A stretch of 64,000 nucleotides of DNA from Lachnospiraceae bacterium EP-SM-12S-S03 (GCA_020540725.1 JAJBSL010000003.1:85856-149855), one strand, 5' to 3'. Positions 33,638-43,247 are shown, counted from the first letter of the stretch. Made by a program: numbers and translations. The notes: generated by a model from the letters alone, not told the origin.

Positions 33638-34327
33638 TTAACCTCTAAAATAGTAACCAACTCCCCACTTTGTATATACGTACATCGGATCACTTGGATT
33701 TGGTTCTATTTTTTCACGAAGCCTTCTTACGTGAACATCCACAGTTCTCGCATCTCCCGGATACTCATATCCCCACACAATATTTAAAAGTTCTTCTCTT
33801 GAATACACTTTGTCCGGATTCATAGCAAGAAGTTCCAAAAGATCGAACTCTTTTGCCGTCAGATTGATTTCTTTTTCCTTCACATACACTCTTCGGCTCT
33901 GACGATCAATTCTCATATCATTTTTTGAAATAACATTTTCGTTGTCTTTCTCAGTTTTTTGTTTACCGATACGCCTTAAAATAGCCTTAATACGTGCCTT
34001 AACTTCCAATATATTAAATGGTTTTGTTATGTAATCATCTGCCCCGTATTCAAGTCCAAGAATTTTGTCCATGTCATCACCTTTTGCAGTCAGCATAATC
34101 ACCGGCACATCTGAAAATTCGCGTATCATCTGGCATATTTCAAAACCTGTATATTTCGGCAGCATCACATCCAAAAGGATCAGATCATATTTCTGTTCCT
34201 TCACCATATTAAATGCTTCCTCACCGTCATACGCGCAATCCACTTCCATGCCGTCCTGTTCCAGACTAAATCGGATTCCTTTTACAATGAGCTTCTCATC
34301 ATCAACAACCAATATCTTCTTTCCCAT
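33638..34327 (-). CDS. OmpR/PhoB-family response regulator (WalR/PhoP-like)
   Basis: A 229-aa regulator. Receiver: MGKKILVVDDEKL, Asp in LILLDVMLPKYTGFEI, Thr in IMLTAKGDD, Lys in YITKPFNI. Winged helix: INLTAKEFDLLELLAMNPDK and RTVDVHVRRLREKIEP, with a GVGYYF ending close to WalR and PhoP. YycH/YycI, usual in true wal operons of Bacilli, are absent; a GerMN lipoprotein follows the kinase instead. I therefore do not assign walR. Confidence 0.93.
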   Translation of the reverse strand: MGKKILVVDDEKLIVKGIRFSLEQDGMEVDCAYDGEEAFNMVKEQKYDLILLDVMLPKYTGFEICQMIREFSDVPVIMLTAKGDDMDKILGLEYGADDYITKPFNILEVKARIKAILRRIGKQKTEKDNENVISKNDMRIDRQSRRVYVKEKEINLTAKEFDLLELLAMNPDKVYSREELLNIVWGYEYPGDARTVDVHVRRLREKIEPNPSDPMYVYTKWGVGYYFRG

Positions 34328-34341
34328 TTTTTTCTCCCTTA

Positions 34342-34977
34342 TTATACTGTAATCTGTTCTTTTATCTTATTGAATACGCCGCTTTTTATTCCTTCAATTT
34401 TCATAAGATCCTCCGGATTTTGAAATCCCCCATTTTCTTCCCGGTACCTTATGATGCTATCTGCTTTTGCCTCTCCGATTCCGGTAAGAGTCATAAGTTC
34501 TTCCTTTGAAGCCGTATTCAAATTCACTTTTTTGCTTCCCTCTTCCTTTATCTCTTCCGGCTTCCCCGGTATCTTCTCTTCTGCTTCTATCTCTTCCTTG
34601 GAAGGAACATAAATCTGCTGACCGTCATTTAACACTTCTGCCTGATTCAGATAATACTCATCTGCCGCCTCTGTCATACCGCCCGCTGCCCGGACCGCCT
34701 CATAAATGCGGCTTCCCGGCTCAAGTTCATAGACACCCGGACTCTTCACTTCACCACATACATAAACATACAGCTTCTCTTCCGTGATTTCAGTCTGTCC
34801 TTTCTCTTTGACGGCTTCTTTTTCTCCATTTTCTTTTGTATTTTCTTTTCTGCTTTCTTCTGTGTTTACTTTTGTAACTTCTTCCAAGGTTAATGTTTCT
34901 TTCTCTTTACAGCCTGCAGTAAAGCAAAAAAGCAGGCATATTCCCAAACAACACATTTTTTTCATCGTGCCTTGCAT
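34342..34977 (-). CDS. comEA: ComEA-like DNA-binding lipoprotein (SLBB + helix-hairpin-helix)
   Basis: A 211-aa protein. The signal peptide ends in a lipobox (LFCFTAGCKEK), whereas Bacillus ComEA is anchored by a helix. A charged linker is followed by an SLBB domain (YVYVCGEVKSPGVYELEPGS, about 70-130). A double HhH domain ends the protein (NLNTASKEELMTLTGIGEAK, then IIRYREENGGFQNPEDLM). It captures double-stranded DNA outside the cell for the ComEC channel. RBS AGGAGG precedes the first ATG. Confidence 0.9.
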   Translation of the reverse strand: MQGTMKKMCCLGICLLFCFTAGCKEKETLTLEEVTKVNTEESRKENTKENGEKEAVKEKGQTEITEEKLYVYVCGEVKSPGVYELEPGSRIYEAVRAAGGMTEAADEYYLNQAEVLNDGQQIYVPSKEEIEAEEKIPGKPEEIKEEGSKKVNLNTASKEELMTLTGIGEAKADSIIRYREENGGFQNPEDLMKIEGIKSGVFNKIKEQITV

Positions 34978-35036
34978 AAATTCCTCCTTGTAACTTCATG
35001 GTTGAAATTACATACCCCTCTATGCTAGACATTAAT

Positions 35037-35065
35037 ATTGTAACGAATTTCATTTTAAAATGCAA
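35037..35065 (-). promoter_or_regulatory. Promoter upstream of comEA
   Basis: Minus-strand TTGCAT (35060-35065), 17-base spacer, TACAAT (35037-35042). It is about 60 bases before the comEA ATG and just after the DMT-transporter stop codon. Confidence 0.6.
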
Positions 35066-35497
35066 CTACTTCCACTGGAAGATTGCCACGCCCACAAGGG
35101 CTATCCCCATCCCAATCACTTTTCTCCACTCCAAAGTTTCTTTTTCTACTCCGAAAAGTCCAAACAGTTCAATGACATAAGCAATGATCAATTGCGAAAA
35201 CACAATGAGAAGTGCGGCTTTTGCCGGCCCGAGCATCTCCATGCTTTTGATCACTGTCCATGTAATACCGGCACCGATCACACCTCCAAGAAGTACGTAT
35301 TTCGGCTCCACCTTTGCAATAGCCATCACACTGTCTCTTCCCGTGAATAACCATGCAGTCACACATACAAGAAATGCGGTCAGTTGAACCCAACCGTTCG
35401 ACACCCACATTCCGGCTGTCTTTGTCACCTGTGTATTAAAAACTCCCTGTACACTCATAAGCGCCCCGGAAATCAGGGCAATAATAAATCCAATCAT
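35066..35497 (-). CDS. DMT-family transporter, YdcZ/DUF606 type
   Basis: A 143-aa membrane protein, about five helices in a half-size EamA-like fold (MIGFIIALISGALMSVQGVF, LTAFLVCVTAWLF, VLLGGVIGAGITWTVIKSM). DUF606 proteins often come as adjacent pairs and may form heterodimers; only one copy is present here. The substrate is unknown. It overlaps neither neighbour. A weak hairpin at about 35550 separates it from argD. Confidence 0.85.
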   Translation of the reverse strand: MIGFIIALISGALMSVQGVFNTQVTKTAGMWVSNGWVQLTAFLVCVTAWLFTGRDSVMAIAKVEPKYVLLGGVIGAGITWTVIKSMEMLGPAKAALLIVFSQLIIAYVIELFGLFGVEKETLEWRKVIGMGIALVGVAIFQWK

Positions 35498-35563
35498 CGG
35501 TATCCCTCCCAGAATTCATCTTCTAAGATAAGAATATCCAATGATTGGATTTTTATGCATTGT

Positions 35564-36763
35564 TTAAGCGGCAAGCGCTTTCTTCAGTTTTTCGATCATC
35601 TCATCCACATGCTCTTTTTCAATGATAAGAGGCGGGACCATCCGCAAGACATTTCCTCCTGCTGAAATCACAAGCAGCCCTTCCTTCTGTGCATTCGATA
35701 TCACTTCTCCCACCGGTCTTTCCAACACAAGTCCTTGCATCAAACCTTTTCCACGTCTTTCTTTTACCGTTTCAAATTCTTCCACAAGTTCCTCTAATTT
35801 TCCTTCTAGATATGGTGTGATTTCCTTCACGTGTTCCACAATCTTCTCTTCTTCGAAAATATCCAACACTTTGCTGACTGCCGCACAGACAAACGGGTTT
35901 CCCCCGTAAGTTGTTCCATGATCTCCCGGCTTTAAAGAATATTCTGCCACTTTCTCTGTCATGGCGAAGGCTCCCACGGGCACCCCATTTCCGATAGCTT
36001 TTGCCATACACATCAGATCCGGTTTCACCTCGTAGTCTTGCCATGCAAACATGGATCCTGTTCTTCCCATTCCGCATTGAATTTCATCAAAAATGAGCAG
36101 AATATCCTGTTCATCACAGATTTTCCTAAGTCCTTCCAAAAATATCGGTTCCGCCGGATAAATGCCGCCTTCTCCCTGCAATGTTTCCAAAATAATGGCA
36201 CACGTCTTGTCTGTGATCTGCGCTTTCACACTTTCCAGATCATTGTACCGGGCAAATCGCACACCGGACACAAGAGGTTCAAACGGCGTTCGGTAACTTT
36301 CTGTTCCCGTTACTGATACCGCTCCCATACTTCTTCCGTGGAAGGAATGATTCATTGCCACAAACTCAAATCTTCCGGATTGTTTTGTATACGCATATTT
36401 TCTAGCCGCTTTTAACGCTCCCTCAATTGCTTCGGTTCCGCTGTTTGTGAAAAACACACGATCCATCCCGGATGCTTTTTTTAATTTTTCCGCAGCATCC
36501 GCCGTAGGTGCCGTATAGAATAAATTGGATACATGAAGAAGTTTCTCTGCTTGTTCCTTCAAGGCATTTTTATATCCTTCATGGCTGTAGCCGAGGGAAC
36601 ACACAGCAATTCCCGCTGCAAAATCAAGATATTTTTCCCCGTTTCTATCATAAAGATACACACCCTCTCCGTGATCTAAAACAATCGGATAACGATTGTA
36701 TGTGTGCACAAGAAACTGTTCCGCTTTCTCTATATAGTTTTTGTTCCCTTGATTATTCTCCAT
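35564..36763 (-). CDS. argD: Acetylornithine aminotransferase
   Basis: A 399-aa class III aminotransferase. PLP lysine in [12 protein letters not shown], with [13 protein letters not shown] upstream and [17 protein letters not shown] near the N-terminus. [13 protein letters not shown] is also present. It converts N-acetylglutamate semialdehyde to N-acetylornithine. The start at 36763 lies inside the end of argB (11-base overlap). It is the last gene of the arg operon. Confidence 0.95.
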   Translation of the reverse strand: MENNQGNKNYIEKAEQFLVHTYNRYPIVLDHGEGVYLYDRNGEKYLDFAAGIAVCSLGYSHEGYKNALKEQAEKLLHVSNLFYTAPTADAAEKLKKASGMDRVFFTNSGTEAIEGALKAARKYAYTKQSGRFEFVAMNHSFHGRSMGAVSVTGTESYRTPFEPLVSGVRFARYNDLESVKAQITDKTCAIILETLQGEGGIYPAEPIFLEGLRKICDEQDILLIFDEIQCGMGRTGSMFAWQDYEVKPDLMCMAKAIGNGVPVGAFAMTEKVAEYSLKPGDHGTTYGGNPFVCAAVSKVLDIFEEEKIVEHVKEITPYLEGKLEELVEEFETVKERRGKGLMQGLVLERPVGEVISNAQKEGLLVISAGGNVLRMVPPLIIEKEHVDEMIEKLKKALAA

Positions 36764-37652
36764 AATAAAACCTGCTTCCGTCATTTTTCAAAATCGCCGT
36801 ACCAATTCCCTTGTGTGTAAAGATTTCTAATAGGAGACAATGCGGAATCCGTCCATCCAGAATGTGGACTCTTTCTACACCATTCTCAATCGCTTCGATA
36901 CAATTTTGAATCTTCGGAATCATACCGCCATTGATACTTCCATTGTCGATCAATCCCCTCGCTTCCTCTACTGTAATTTCCGCAATGATCGTATCCGGAT
37001 CCTCCGCATCCTTATACACACCTTCAATATCACTTAAGAAAGCAAGCTTTTCTGCTCCCATCGCCTTTGCAATCGCGCTGGCTACATCATCCGCATTGAT
37101 ATTATATGTATGGTAGTCTTCATCCAGTCCCACAGAACACACAACAGGCAGAAAATCTTTCTCAAGAAGATCATAGAGGATCGACGCATTGACTTCTTTT
37201 ACATCACCTACAAACCCAATATCTTCCCCACAGGAATATTTCTTTTCTACTTTCAGAAGTCCCCCATCTTTCCCGCTGATCCCAATGGCACGCACACCGA
37301 GGGATTCCACAAGTTGTACAAGACTTTTGTTTACTCTTCCAAGTACCATCTCGGCAATCTCCATCGTCTCTGCATCCGTCACGCGGAGTCCATTCTTGAA
37401 TTCCGGCTCTTTTCCTACTTTTTCCAGCCATTTGTTAATGTCTTTTCCTCCGCCATGTACAATGATGGGTTTGAATCCTACCAGTTTTAAAAGAGTTACA
37501 TCTTCAATGACATTTCTTTTCAGCTCTTCATCCAGCATCGCACTTCCGCCATACTTGACAACAATGATCTTCCGGTTAAACTTTTGGATATAAGGCAGTG
37601 CTTCTATGAGCACTTCTGCTTTATCCAGATATTTCTGCATATTCGCCTTCAT
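36753..37652 (-). CDS. argB: Acetylglutamate kinase
   Basis: A 299-aa amino-acid kinase. [11 protein letters not shown] (phosphate loop Lys/Gly-Gly), [15 protein letters not shown] and [19 protein letters not shown] are diagnostic. The segment [20 protein letters not shown] near the end is the usual ArgB arginine-site neighbourhood. The start is the ATG after AAGGAG (37652). ArgB is the usual arginine feedback point in cyclic-pathway species, as expected with a bifunctional ArgJ upstream. Confidence 0.96.
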   Translation of the reverse strand: MKANMQKYLDKAEVLIEALPYIQKFNRKIIVVKYGGSAMLDEELKRNVIEDVTLLKLVGFKPIIVHGGGKDINKWLEKVGKEPEFKNGLRVTDAETMEIAEMVLGRVNKSLVQLVESLGVRAIGISGKDGGLLKVEKKYSCGEDIGFVGDVKEVNASILYDLLEKDFLPVVCSVGLDEDYHTYNINADDVASAIAKAMGAEKLAFLSDIEGVYKDAEDPDTIIAEITVEEARGLIDNGSINGGMIPKIQNCIEAIENGVERVHILDGRIPHCLLLEIFTHKGIGTAILKNDGSRFYYGE

Positions 37653-37700
37653 ATTGCTCCTTCTTTCCAATCTCATGCACGTTTCCCCCCGTCTGCCTTA

Positions 37701-38924
37701 CTAGGAACGATAATCTGCATTGATTTCAATATAACCATGTGTCAGATCACATCCCCATGCTGTCGCTTCCTCTTCTCCCATCTTCACATTGGCAGTAGCC
37801 GTAACAACGGACTGTGATAAAATCTCTGTTGCCTTCTCTTCACTGAAATCAAGGGCAACCCCGTTTTCCGCAATCTGGATTTTTCCGGCTTTACTTTCAA
37901 AGAATAAGTCTACTTTCTCAGGATCAAACTGCGCACCGGAATACCCCATGGCACAGATGATACGCCCCCAGTTCGCATCATGTCCTGCTATTGCTGTCTT
38001 TGTCAGGTTGGAGCATGCAACGGATTTGGACAGTTTCACAGCATCTTCCTTTGTCCCTGCCCCTACAACATGCACTTCAAACAATGCAGTTGCACCTTCT
38101 CCGTCTCCTGCAATCTTCTTTGCAAGATATTCATTGATCGTGTGAAGTGCTTTTTTAAATGTCTCGTACGCTTCTGTTCCTTCCTGGATTTCTTCATTTC
38201 CGGCCATTCCGTTGGCAAGAACGAGTACGGTATCGTTTGTAGAGGTATCTCCGTCTACGGAAATCATATTATACGTATCGTTCACATCTTCACGCAATAC
38301 TTTCTCAAGAGCAGATTTCGCAATCTTCGCATCTGTTGTGATAAAGCTCAACATCGTACACATATTCGGATGGATCATCCCGGAACCTTTGGCCATACCG
38401 CCGATTGTCACAGTTTTCCCGCTGATCTCAATCTCTACCGCCAATTCCTTTTCACAAGTATCCGTTGTCATGATTGCTTTTGCCGCATCATTTCCCGCCT
38501 CTAATGTGTCTTTTTTTGCCTTCGCCAGCATGGCAACCCCTTTTTTGATCCGATCCATTGGGAGCTGTTTTCCAATGACCCCGGTAGAACCTAGCAGTAT
38601 GCTGTCTGCCGGAATGGATAGTTCTTCTGCCGCAGCCTCTGCCGTTTCTTTACAATAACTGTAACCTTCCTGTCCTGTACACGCATTTGCAATTCCGGAA
38701 TTCACAATGACTGCCTGTACATACGGACTTTCTTTTACAAGCTTCTGATCCCATGTAACCGGTGCTGCTTTCGCCACATTTGTAGTAAATGTACCTGCAG
38801 CCACACATGGTTTCTGACTATACACGATTGCCATATCGGTACGTCCTTTGTATTTAATCTCCGCGGCAACTCCCGCAGCCTCAAATCCTTTTGCGGCAGT
38901 TACGCCTCCTTGAATTTCTTTCAT
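37701..38924 (-). CDS. argJ: Bifunctional ornithine acetyltransferase / N-acetylglutamate synthase
   Basis: A 407-aa ArgJ. Self-cleavage occurs before a Thr in AAKAIMTTDTCEKE (about residue 180). LLGSTGVIGKQLPMDRI (oxyanion site), GMAKGSGMIHPNM and DGDTSTNDTV are present, and the protein ends with YIEINADYRS. It recycles the acetyl group from N-acetylornithine to glutamate. Start at 38924 after AAGGAG; the 24-residue upstream extension overlaps the GNAT gene and is not favoured. Confidence 0.96.
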   Translation of the reverse strand: MKEIQGGVTAAKGFEAAGVAAEIKYKGRTDMAIVYSQKPCVAAGTFTTNVAKAAPVTWDQKLVKESPYVQAVIVNSGIANACTGQEGYSYCKETAEAAAEELSIPADSILLGSTGVIGKQLPMDRIKKGVAMLAKAKKDTLEAGNDAAKAIMTTDTCEKELAVEIEISGKTVTIGGMAKGSGMIHPNMCTMLSFITTDAKIAKSALEKVLREDVNDTYNMISVDGDTSTNDTVLVLANGMAGNEEIQEGTEAYETFKKALHTINEYLAKKIAGDGEGATALFEVHVVGAGTKEDAVKLSKSVACSNLTKTAIAGHDANWGRIICAMGYSGAQFDPEKVDLFFESKAGKIQIAENGVALDFSEEKATEILSQSVVTATANVKMGEEEATAWGCDLTHGYIEINADYRS

Positions 38925-38949
38925 GTTCCTGTTCTCCTTTTTCTGCTTT

Positions 38950-39393
38950 CTACTTATTAAATGCTGTAATATTCTCCTCGTTGAGCGTGAAGTCATAATA
39001 GTTCAGATCCAAACGTTTTGTCCATCCGATCTCATTCCAAAATGCATTTCCAATATCATTCTCTGCAAATGCGATGAGACAGACTTTATTAATCTCTTCT
39101 TCTTTCAAAGCCTCCATTGCTTTTACCACCATGGTGCGTCCGATTCCTCTCATACGATAGTCCGGATCCACACATACATGATAGAAACATCCTCTTCTTC
39201 CGTCATGTCCGCAAAGAATGCTTCCTACGATTTTCCCATCTTCTACAGCCACAATACTCGTTGTTGGATTCCGTCTCAAAAAACGGTCAATTCCTTCTCT
39301 GGAATCGTCTACACTGCGGATTCCAAATCCCTTGATCTTCATCCACAAGGCAAATATTTCATCATAATCTTCTATTGTCATTACACGTATCAT
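38950..39393 (-). CDS. GNAT N-acetyltransferase inside the arg operon
   Basis: A 147-aa GNAT. Acetyl-CoA loop: VCVDPDYRMRGIGRTMVVKA (Arg-x-x-Gly-x-Gly form, about 75-94). The N-terminal half holds WMKIKGFGIRS and the C-terminal half FAENDIGNAFWNEIGW. It sits between argC and argJ with 14- and 25-base gaps, so it is surely co-transcribed. Short GNAT proteins in arg clusters can act as N-acetylglutamate synthases (ArgA-like), which would prime the pathway alongside ArgJ. An unrelated function cannot be excluded. Confidence 0.85.
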   Translation of the reverse strand: MIRVMTIEDYDEIFALWMKIKGFGIRSVDDSREGIDRFLRRNPTTSIVAVEDGKIVGSILCGHDGRRGCFYHVCVDPDYRMRGIGRTMVVKAMEALKEEEINKVCLIAFAENDIGNAFWNEIGWTKRLDLNYYDFTLNEENITAFNK

Positions 39394-39407
39394 ATGCGTT
39401 TTCTCTG

Positions 39408-40448
39408 TTACGGAAACATCGGTACAAGTTCCAAGCCTTCCGATTCCGGAAGTCCGAACATTAGGTTCATATTTTGTACCGCCTGTCCTGCTGCTCCTTT
39501 CACAAGATTATCCATAGCTCCCATCATGATCACGCGGTTTGTTCTCGGATCAATCTTGAAGTTCACATCCACATAATTACTTCCTTCCACCCATTTTGTC
39601 TGTGGGCAGATATCTTTCGAAAGTACGCGGACAAATCTTTCCTTATTATAATAACGTTCGTAAATTTCCTTCATTTCTTCGTATGTCACAGCCTTTTTTA
39701 AAGAGGCATACGCCGTCACAAGAATTCCACGGTTCATCGGTACCAGATGCGGTGTGAAATTCAGCGTTACCTTTTCCCCCGAAGCATAGCCTAACTGCTC
39801 CTCAATCTCAGGCGTATGTCTGTGTGATGCTACCCCATACGCTTTGATATTCTCATTTACCTCACAGTAAAGGTTATCCACTTTCGCGCCACGTCCCGCT
39901 CCGGAGGTTCCCGATTTTGCATCGATGATGATCGTACTCATATCAATCAGGCCTTCTTTGGCAAGCGGATATATAGATAGAAAAGAACATGTCGGATAGC
40001 ATCCCGGATTTGCAACTAGTCTTGCCTTTTTCACTGCTTGCCGATTCACTTCACAAAGTCCATATACTGCCTCTTCTATAAATTGTGGTGACGGATGTTT
40101 CATCTTATACCATTCTTCATATGTATCCACATCTTTGATACGGAAATCCGCACTCAAGTCAATGACTTTCGTTTTCGATAATATTTCTTCATTCACAAGA
40201 GATGCGCAAAGTCCTTGAGGCGTTGCTGTAAAGATCACATCGACCTTCTCTGCCAGTTCTTCCATATTATCATCCATGCAGACTGCATCTACAATCTGAA
40301 ACATATTCTGATACACTTCTGCATATTTCTTATCTATATAACTTCTAGAACCAAACCATTTGATTTCTACATCTTTGTGTCCCATCAATATTCTTACAAG
40401 TTCTCCTCCGGCATATCCGGTAGAGCCGATAATTCCTACTTTAATCAT
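39408..40448 (-). CDS. argC: N-acetyl-gamma-glutamyl-phosphate reductase
   Basis: A 346-aa NADP-dependent reductase. NADP motif GIIGSTGYAGGELVRIL at the N-terminus, active-site Cys in VANPGCYPTCSFLSIYPLAK, and HRHTPEIEEQL with FTPHLVPMNRGIL downstream. First gene of argC-GNAT-argJ-argB-argD. The ATG at 40448 is ten bases after AGAGGTGG; a GTG four codons upstream overlaps that site and is unlikely. Confidence 0.96.
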   Translation of the reverse strand: MIKVGIIGSTGYAGGELVRILMGHKDVEIKWFGSRSYIDKKYAEVYQNMFQIVDAVCMDDNMEELAEKVDVIFTATPQGLCASLVNEEILSKTKVIDLSADFRIKDVDTYEEWYKMKHPSPQFIEEAVYGLCEVNRQAVKKARLVANPGCYPTCSFLSIYPLAKEGLIDMSTIIIDAKSGTSGAGRGAKVDNLYCEVNENIKAYGVASHRHTPEIEEQLGYASGEKVTLNFTPHLVPMNRGILVTAYASLKKAVTYEEMKEIYERYYNKERFVRVLSKDICPQTKWVEGSNYVDVNFKIDPRTNRVIMMGAMDNLVKGAAGQAVQNMNLMFGLPESEGLELVPMFP

Positions 40449-40503
40449 CCTGCTTACCACCTCTCACGTTCTTTTTCCATTCTTCAAAATGCTCTCACGC
40501 TTT

Positions 40504-40531
40504 ATTTTACACCCTCCCATGGATTTGTCAA
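40504..40531 (-). promoter_or_regulatory. Promoter of the argC operon
   Basis: Minus-strand TTGACA (40526-40531), 16-base spacer, TAAAAT (40504-40509). It is about 56 bases before the argC start. An ARG-box-like site lies roughly 20 bases upstream of the -35. Confidence 0.65.
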
Positions 40532-40549
40532 GTATAAGCCGTATTTTTA

Positions 40550-40583
40550 TGCATTTTATACACACATAAATAATAATTATGCA
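40550..40583. promoter_or_regulatory. Pair of candidate ARG boxes (ArgR/AhrC sites)
   Basis: TGCATTTTATACA (40550-40562) and ATAATAATTATGCA (40570-40583) resemble the ARG consensus TGNAT-W4-ATNCA. The first has a core one base short; the second mismatches in its first two bases. Their centres are about 21 bp apart, the spacing usual for ArgR hexamers. They lie between the divergent argC and argG promoters. Confidence 0.45.
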
Positions 40584-40621
40584 CATTACAAATGATATTT
40601 TTACATATTTCCATTTTATTA

Positions 40622-40650
40622 TTGCATATTTATTCCTTTTGTTGTATATT
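40622..40650 (+). promoter_or_regulatory. argG promoter overlapped by a candidate ARG box
   Basis: TTGCAT (40622-40627), 17-base spacer, TATATT (40645-40650). TGCATATTTATTCC (40623-40636) matches the 14-base ARG core except for its last base and covers the -35, so ArgR binding would block RNA polymerase. Confidence 0.6.
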
Positions 40651-40692
40651 GTCATTATCGAATTTCAAAAACATGTTACAGGAGGTATACAA

Positions 40693-41916
40693 ATGAAAGA
40701 AAAAGTTGTTTTAGCATATTCCGGCGGACTTGATACAACTGCCATTATCCCTTGGTTAAAAGAAAATTTTGATTACGAAGTCATCTGCTGTTGCATCGAT
40801 TGCGGACAGGGCGAAGAATTAGATGGATTAGAAGAAAGAGCCAAATTATCCGGTGCTTCTAAATTATATATCGAAAATATCATCGATGAGTTCTGTGATG
40901 ATTATATCGTTCCATGCGTACAGGCAAATGCCATTTACGAAAACAAATATTTACTCGGAACTTCCATGGCTCGTCCGGGAATTGCCAAACGTCTTGTAGA
41001 AGTGGCAAGAAAGGAAGGAGCAACTGCAATCTGTCACGGTGCAACCGGAAAAGGAAATGACCAGATCCGTTTTGAGCTTGGCATCAAAGCTCTTGCTCCG
41101 GACATTAAAATTATTGCCCCTTGGAGAATGACAGATATCTGGACGATGCAGTCCCGTGAAGAAGAAATCGAATACTGTAAACAACACGGAATCGATCTTC
41201 CCTTTGATGCAAGCCAAAGCTACAGCCGTGACCGTAACTTATGGCACATCAGCCATGAAGGGCTTGAACTGGAAGATCCTGCTTTGGAGCCAAACTACGA
41301 GCATCTTCTCGTACTCGGTGTGACACCGGAACATGCACCGGACGAAGGAGAATATGTAACTATGACTTTTGAAAAAGGTGTTCCTGTAAGTGTTAACGGA
41401 GAAAAAATGAAAGTCTCCGAAATTATTACAAAGCTCAACGAACTAGGCGGAAAACATGGTGTTGGCATTGTAGATATTGTTGAAAACCGTGTTGTCGGAA
41501 TGAAATCCCGTGGTGTATATGAAACTCCAGGTGGAACAATTCTCATGGAAGCACATCAGCAATTAGAAGAACTTGTACTAGACCGGGCAACTTACGAAAT
41601 GAAAAAAGACATGGGAAATAAACTGGCACAGATTGTATATGAGGGCAAATGGTTCACACCACTTCGGGAGGCTGTTCAGGCATTCATCGAGTCAACCCAG
41701 GAATACGTAACCGGTGAAGTGAAATTCAAGCTTTACAAAGGAAATATCATCAAGGCCGGAACAACTTCTCCGTATTCTTTATATAGCGAATCTCTCGCAA
41801 GTTTTACAACCGGTGACCTCTATGATCATCATGACGCTGAAGGATTCATCAATCTGTTTGGATTGCCACTAAAAGTTCGCGCAATGAAAATGGCGGAAGC
41901 GAAGAACAATAATTAA
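40693..41916 (+). CDS. argG: Argininosuccinate synthase
   Basis: A 407-aa enzyme when started at the ATG with AGGAGG eight bases upstream; the 38-residue upstream extension runs through the promoter and is spurious. N-type ATP pyrophosphatase motif [15 protein letters not shown] at the N-terminus; [33 protein letters not shown] and [20 protein letters not shown] are diagnostic. It joins citrulline and aspartate. It is divergent from argC; argH is not adjacent, since the next gene is unrelated. Confidence 0.97.
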   Translation: MKEKVVLAYSGGLDTTAIIPWLKENFDYEVICCCIDCGQGEELDGLEERAKLSGASKLYIENIIDEFCDDYIVPCVQANAIYENKYLLGTSMARPGIAKRLVEVARKEGATAICHGATGKGNDQIRFELGIKALAPDIKIIAPWRMTDIWTMQSREEEIEYCKQHGIDLPFDASQSYSRDRNLWHISHEGLELEDPALEPNYEHLLVLGVTPEHAPDEGEYVTMTFEKGVPVSVNGEKMKVSEIITKLNELGGKHGVGIVDIVENRVVGMKSRGVYETPGGTILMEAHQQLEELVLDRATYEMKKDMGNKLAQIVYEGKWFTPLREAVQAFIESTQEYVTGEVKFKLYKGNIIKAGTTSPYSLYSESLASFTTGDLYDHHDAEGFINLFGLPLKVRAMKMAEAKNNN

Positions 41917-41937
41917 ACGAAAATACTAAGAAAAAGA

Positions 41938-41978
41938 GACCGAAGGAGCATCGCAGTTTAAAGCCTGCTCCTTCGGTC
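41938..41978. terminator. Bidirectional terminator between argG and the deacetylase gene
   Basis: A perfect 13-bp stem GACCGAAGGAGCA / TGCTCCTTCGGTC with a 15-base loop. The minus strand continues TCTTTTTC and the plus strand CCTATTTT, so it can stop both convergent genes. Confidence 0.9.
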
Positions 41979-41984
41979 CCTATT

Positions 41985-43247
41985 TTAAAATGAGAAATAT
42001 TTTACTCCTAATTCCAGTTTTTGTCCTTTCGCTTCCGCCATTTCACTTACAGTCACAAGCTGGAAGCCTTTTTCAATCAATTTCGGGATTGCTTCAATTG
42101 CCGCATCTACAGATGTCGTATGTATATCATGAAGCAAAATGATATCTCCATCCTTGGCAGTCATGATACTTTCTACCGTCTTCGGCGTACTTTTTGTTTT
42201 CCAATCCAATGTATCAACAGACCATAAAATCATCGGAAGCCCTACATTCTGTTTTACTGTAGCGTTCACCGCTCCATACGGTGGGCGCATAACTGTCGGT
42301 CCTACTCCCGCTGCATTTTTAATATATTCAGAAGTTGTCTGTATCTCCTTTTTAATTGCCTCTGCACTCAACTTGGTAAGCTGCGCATGTGTGGTAGAAT
42401 GGTTTCCTAGTTCACAGTTCATGTCTTTCATTTTCTTAATGACACTGCCGTAATTTTTTGCATTATTACCGAGCATGAAAAATGTAGCTCTTGCATTATA
42501 TTTCTTGAGTGCCTCCAGAAGACGATCCGTATCTTTTCCCGGTCCATCATCAAAAGTTAATGCCACCATCGGTTTTGTAGGATCCAGACCGATAAACTTC
42601 TCGGACTCCAAAACTCCTGTATCAGAGAATACATACTCCTTATTGCCCTGTTTCATCTCACCGGTAACCATATTGCCTTCTTCATCAAAATAATACTTCT
42701 TGTCTCCCATGGCAACAAATTCGCTGACCGCATAATTTCCATCTGCTTTTTTGAATTTTTTACCTTCCCAGTCTCCGTATTTGTTTTTGACAACAAGCGT
42801 TCCATCCTGAGTTTTTATCTCTACTTTGTTTTTAAACTGATTATCCAGCTTCTTCTTCATTTCTTTCGTAAGTGTGACTTTTAGTGAAAATGTTCCTTCC
42901 GTTGTGTTATCCGCCTTGTTTTCAATCTGATAATGCTCCCCTTTACGAATCTCTTTCACCAGATCTCCCACCGTATAACCGGACTTCTTGTCAAGAACTG
43001 CCTCCTCATCTCCGCTTACCAAAATGTTAGCTGTAAGCTTCGGGATTTCCTGCTCCTGCCGAATTGTAACCGGATCTGCCATAATCGTAATCACAGCCTT
43101 TTCCCTTGCAAATGTTGTCATAACCAGCTTAACGGCCGCCACACCGACTCCCACACAAAGTAAAAGCCCTATCACGGTCATAAAAAGAAGTCTTTGTCTC
43201 CTTCTTCTTGCTCTTTCGTATCTTTTGTTCCCTTTTCTCTTATTCAT
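41985..43247 (-). CDS. Membrane-anchored polysaccharide (peptidoglycan-type) deacetylase
   Basis: A 420-aa protein. The basic N-terminus (KRYERARRRRQRLLF) and one helix (MTVIGLLLCVGVGVAAVKLV) anchor it facing out. An extracellular region of about 180 residues follows, then a NodB domain from about residue 230. Its motifs are VALTFDDGPGKD (Asp-Asp metal pair), GNHSTTHAQL (His-x3-His), RPPYGAVN, WSVDTLDW and ILLHDIH. The catalytic set is complete. It probably removes acetyl groups from cell-wall glycan, lowering lysozyme sensitivity; chitin-type substrates are also possible. Confidence 0.92.
   Translation of the reverse strand: MNKRKGNKRYERARRRRQRLLFMTVIGLLLCVGVGVAAVKLVMTTFAREKAVITIMADPVTIRQEQEIPKLTANILVSGDEEAVLDKKSGYTVGDLVKEIRKGEHYQIENKADNTTEGTFSLKVTLTKEMKKKLDNQFKNKVEIKTQDGTLVVKNKYGDWEGKKFKKADGNYAVSEFVAMGDKKYYFDEEGNMVTGEMKQGNKEYVFSDTGVLESEKFIGLDPTKPMVALTFDDGPGKDTDRLLEALKKYNARATFFMLGNNAKNYGSVIKKMKDMNCELGNHSTTHAQLTKLSAEAIKKEIQTTSEYIKNAAGVGPTVMRPPYGAVNATVKQNVGLPMILWSVDTLDWKTKSTPKTVESIMTAKDGDIILLHDIHTTSVDAAIEAIPKLIEKGFQLVTVSEMAEAKGQKLELGVKYFSF

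Noticed and set aside
33638-34327. Naming the regulator walR and its kinase walK
   Set aside because: Sequence resembles WalR/PhoP, but yycH, yycI and the usual neighbours are absent, so the name would overstate the evidence.
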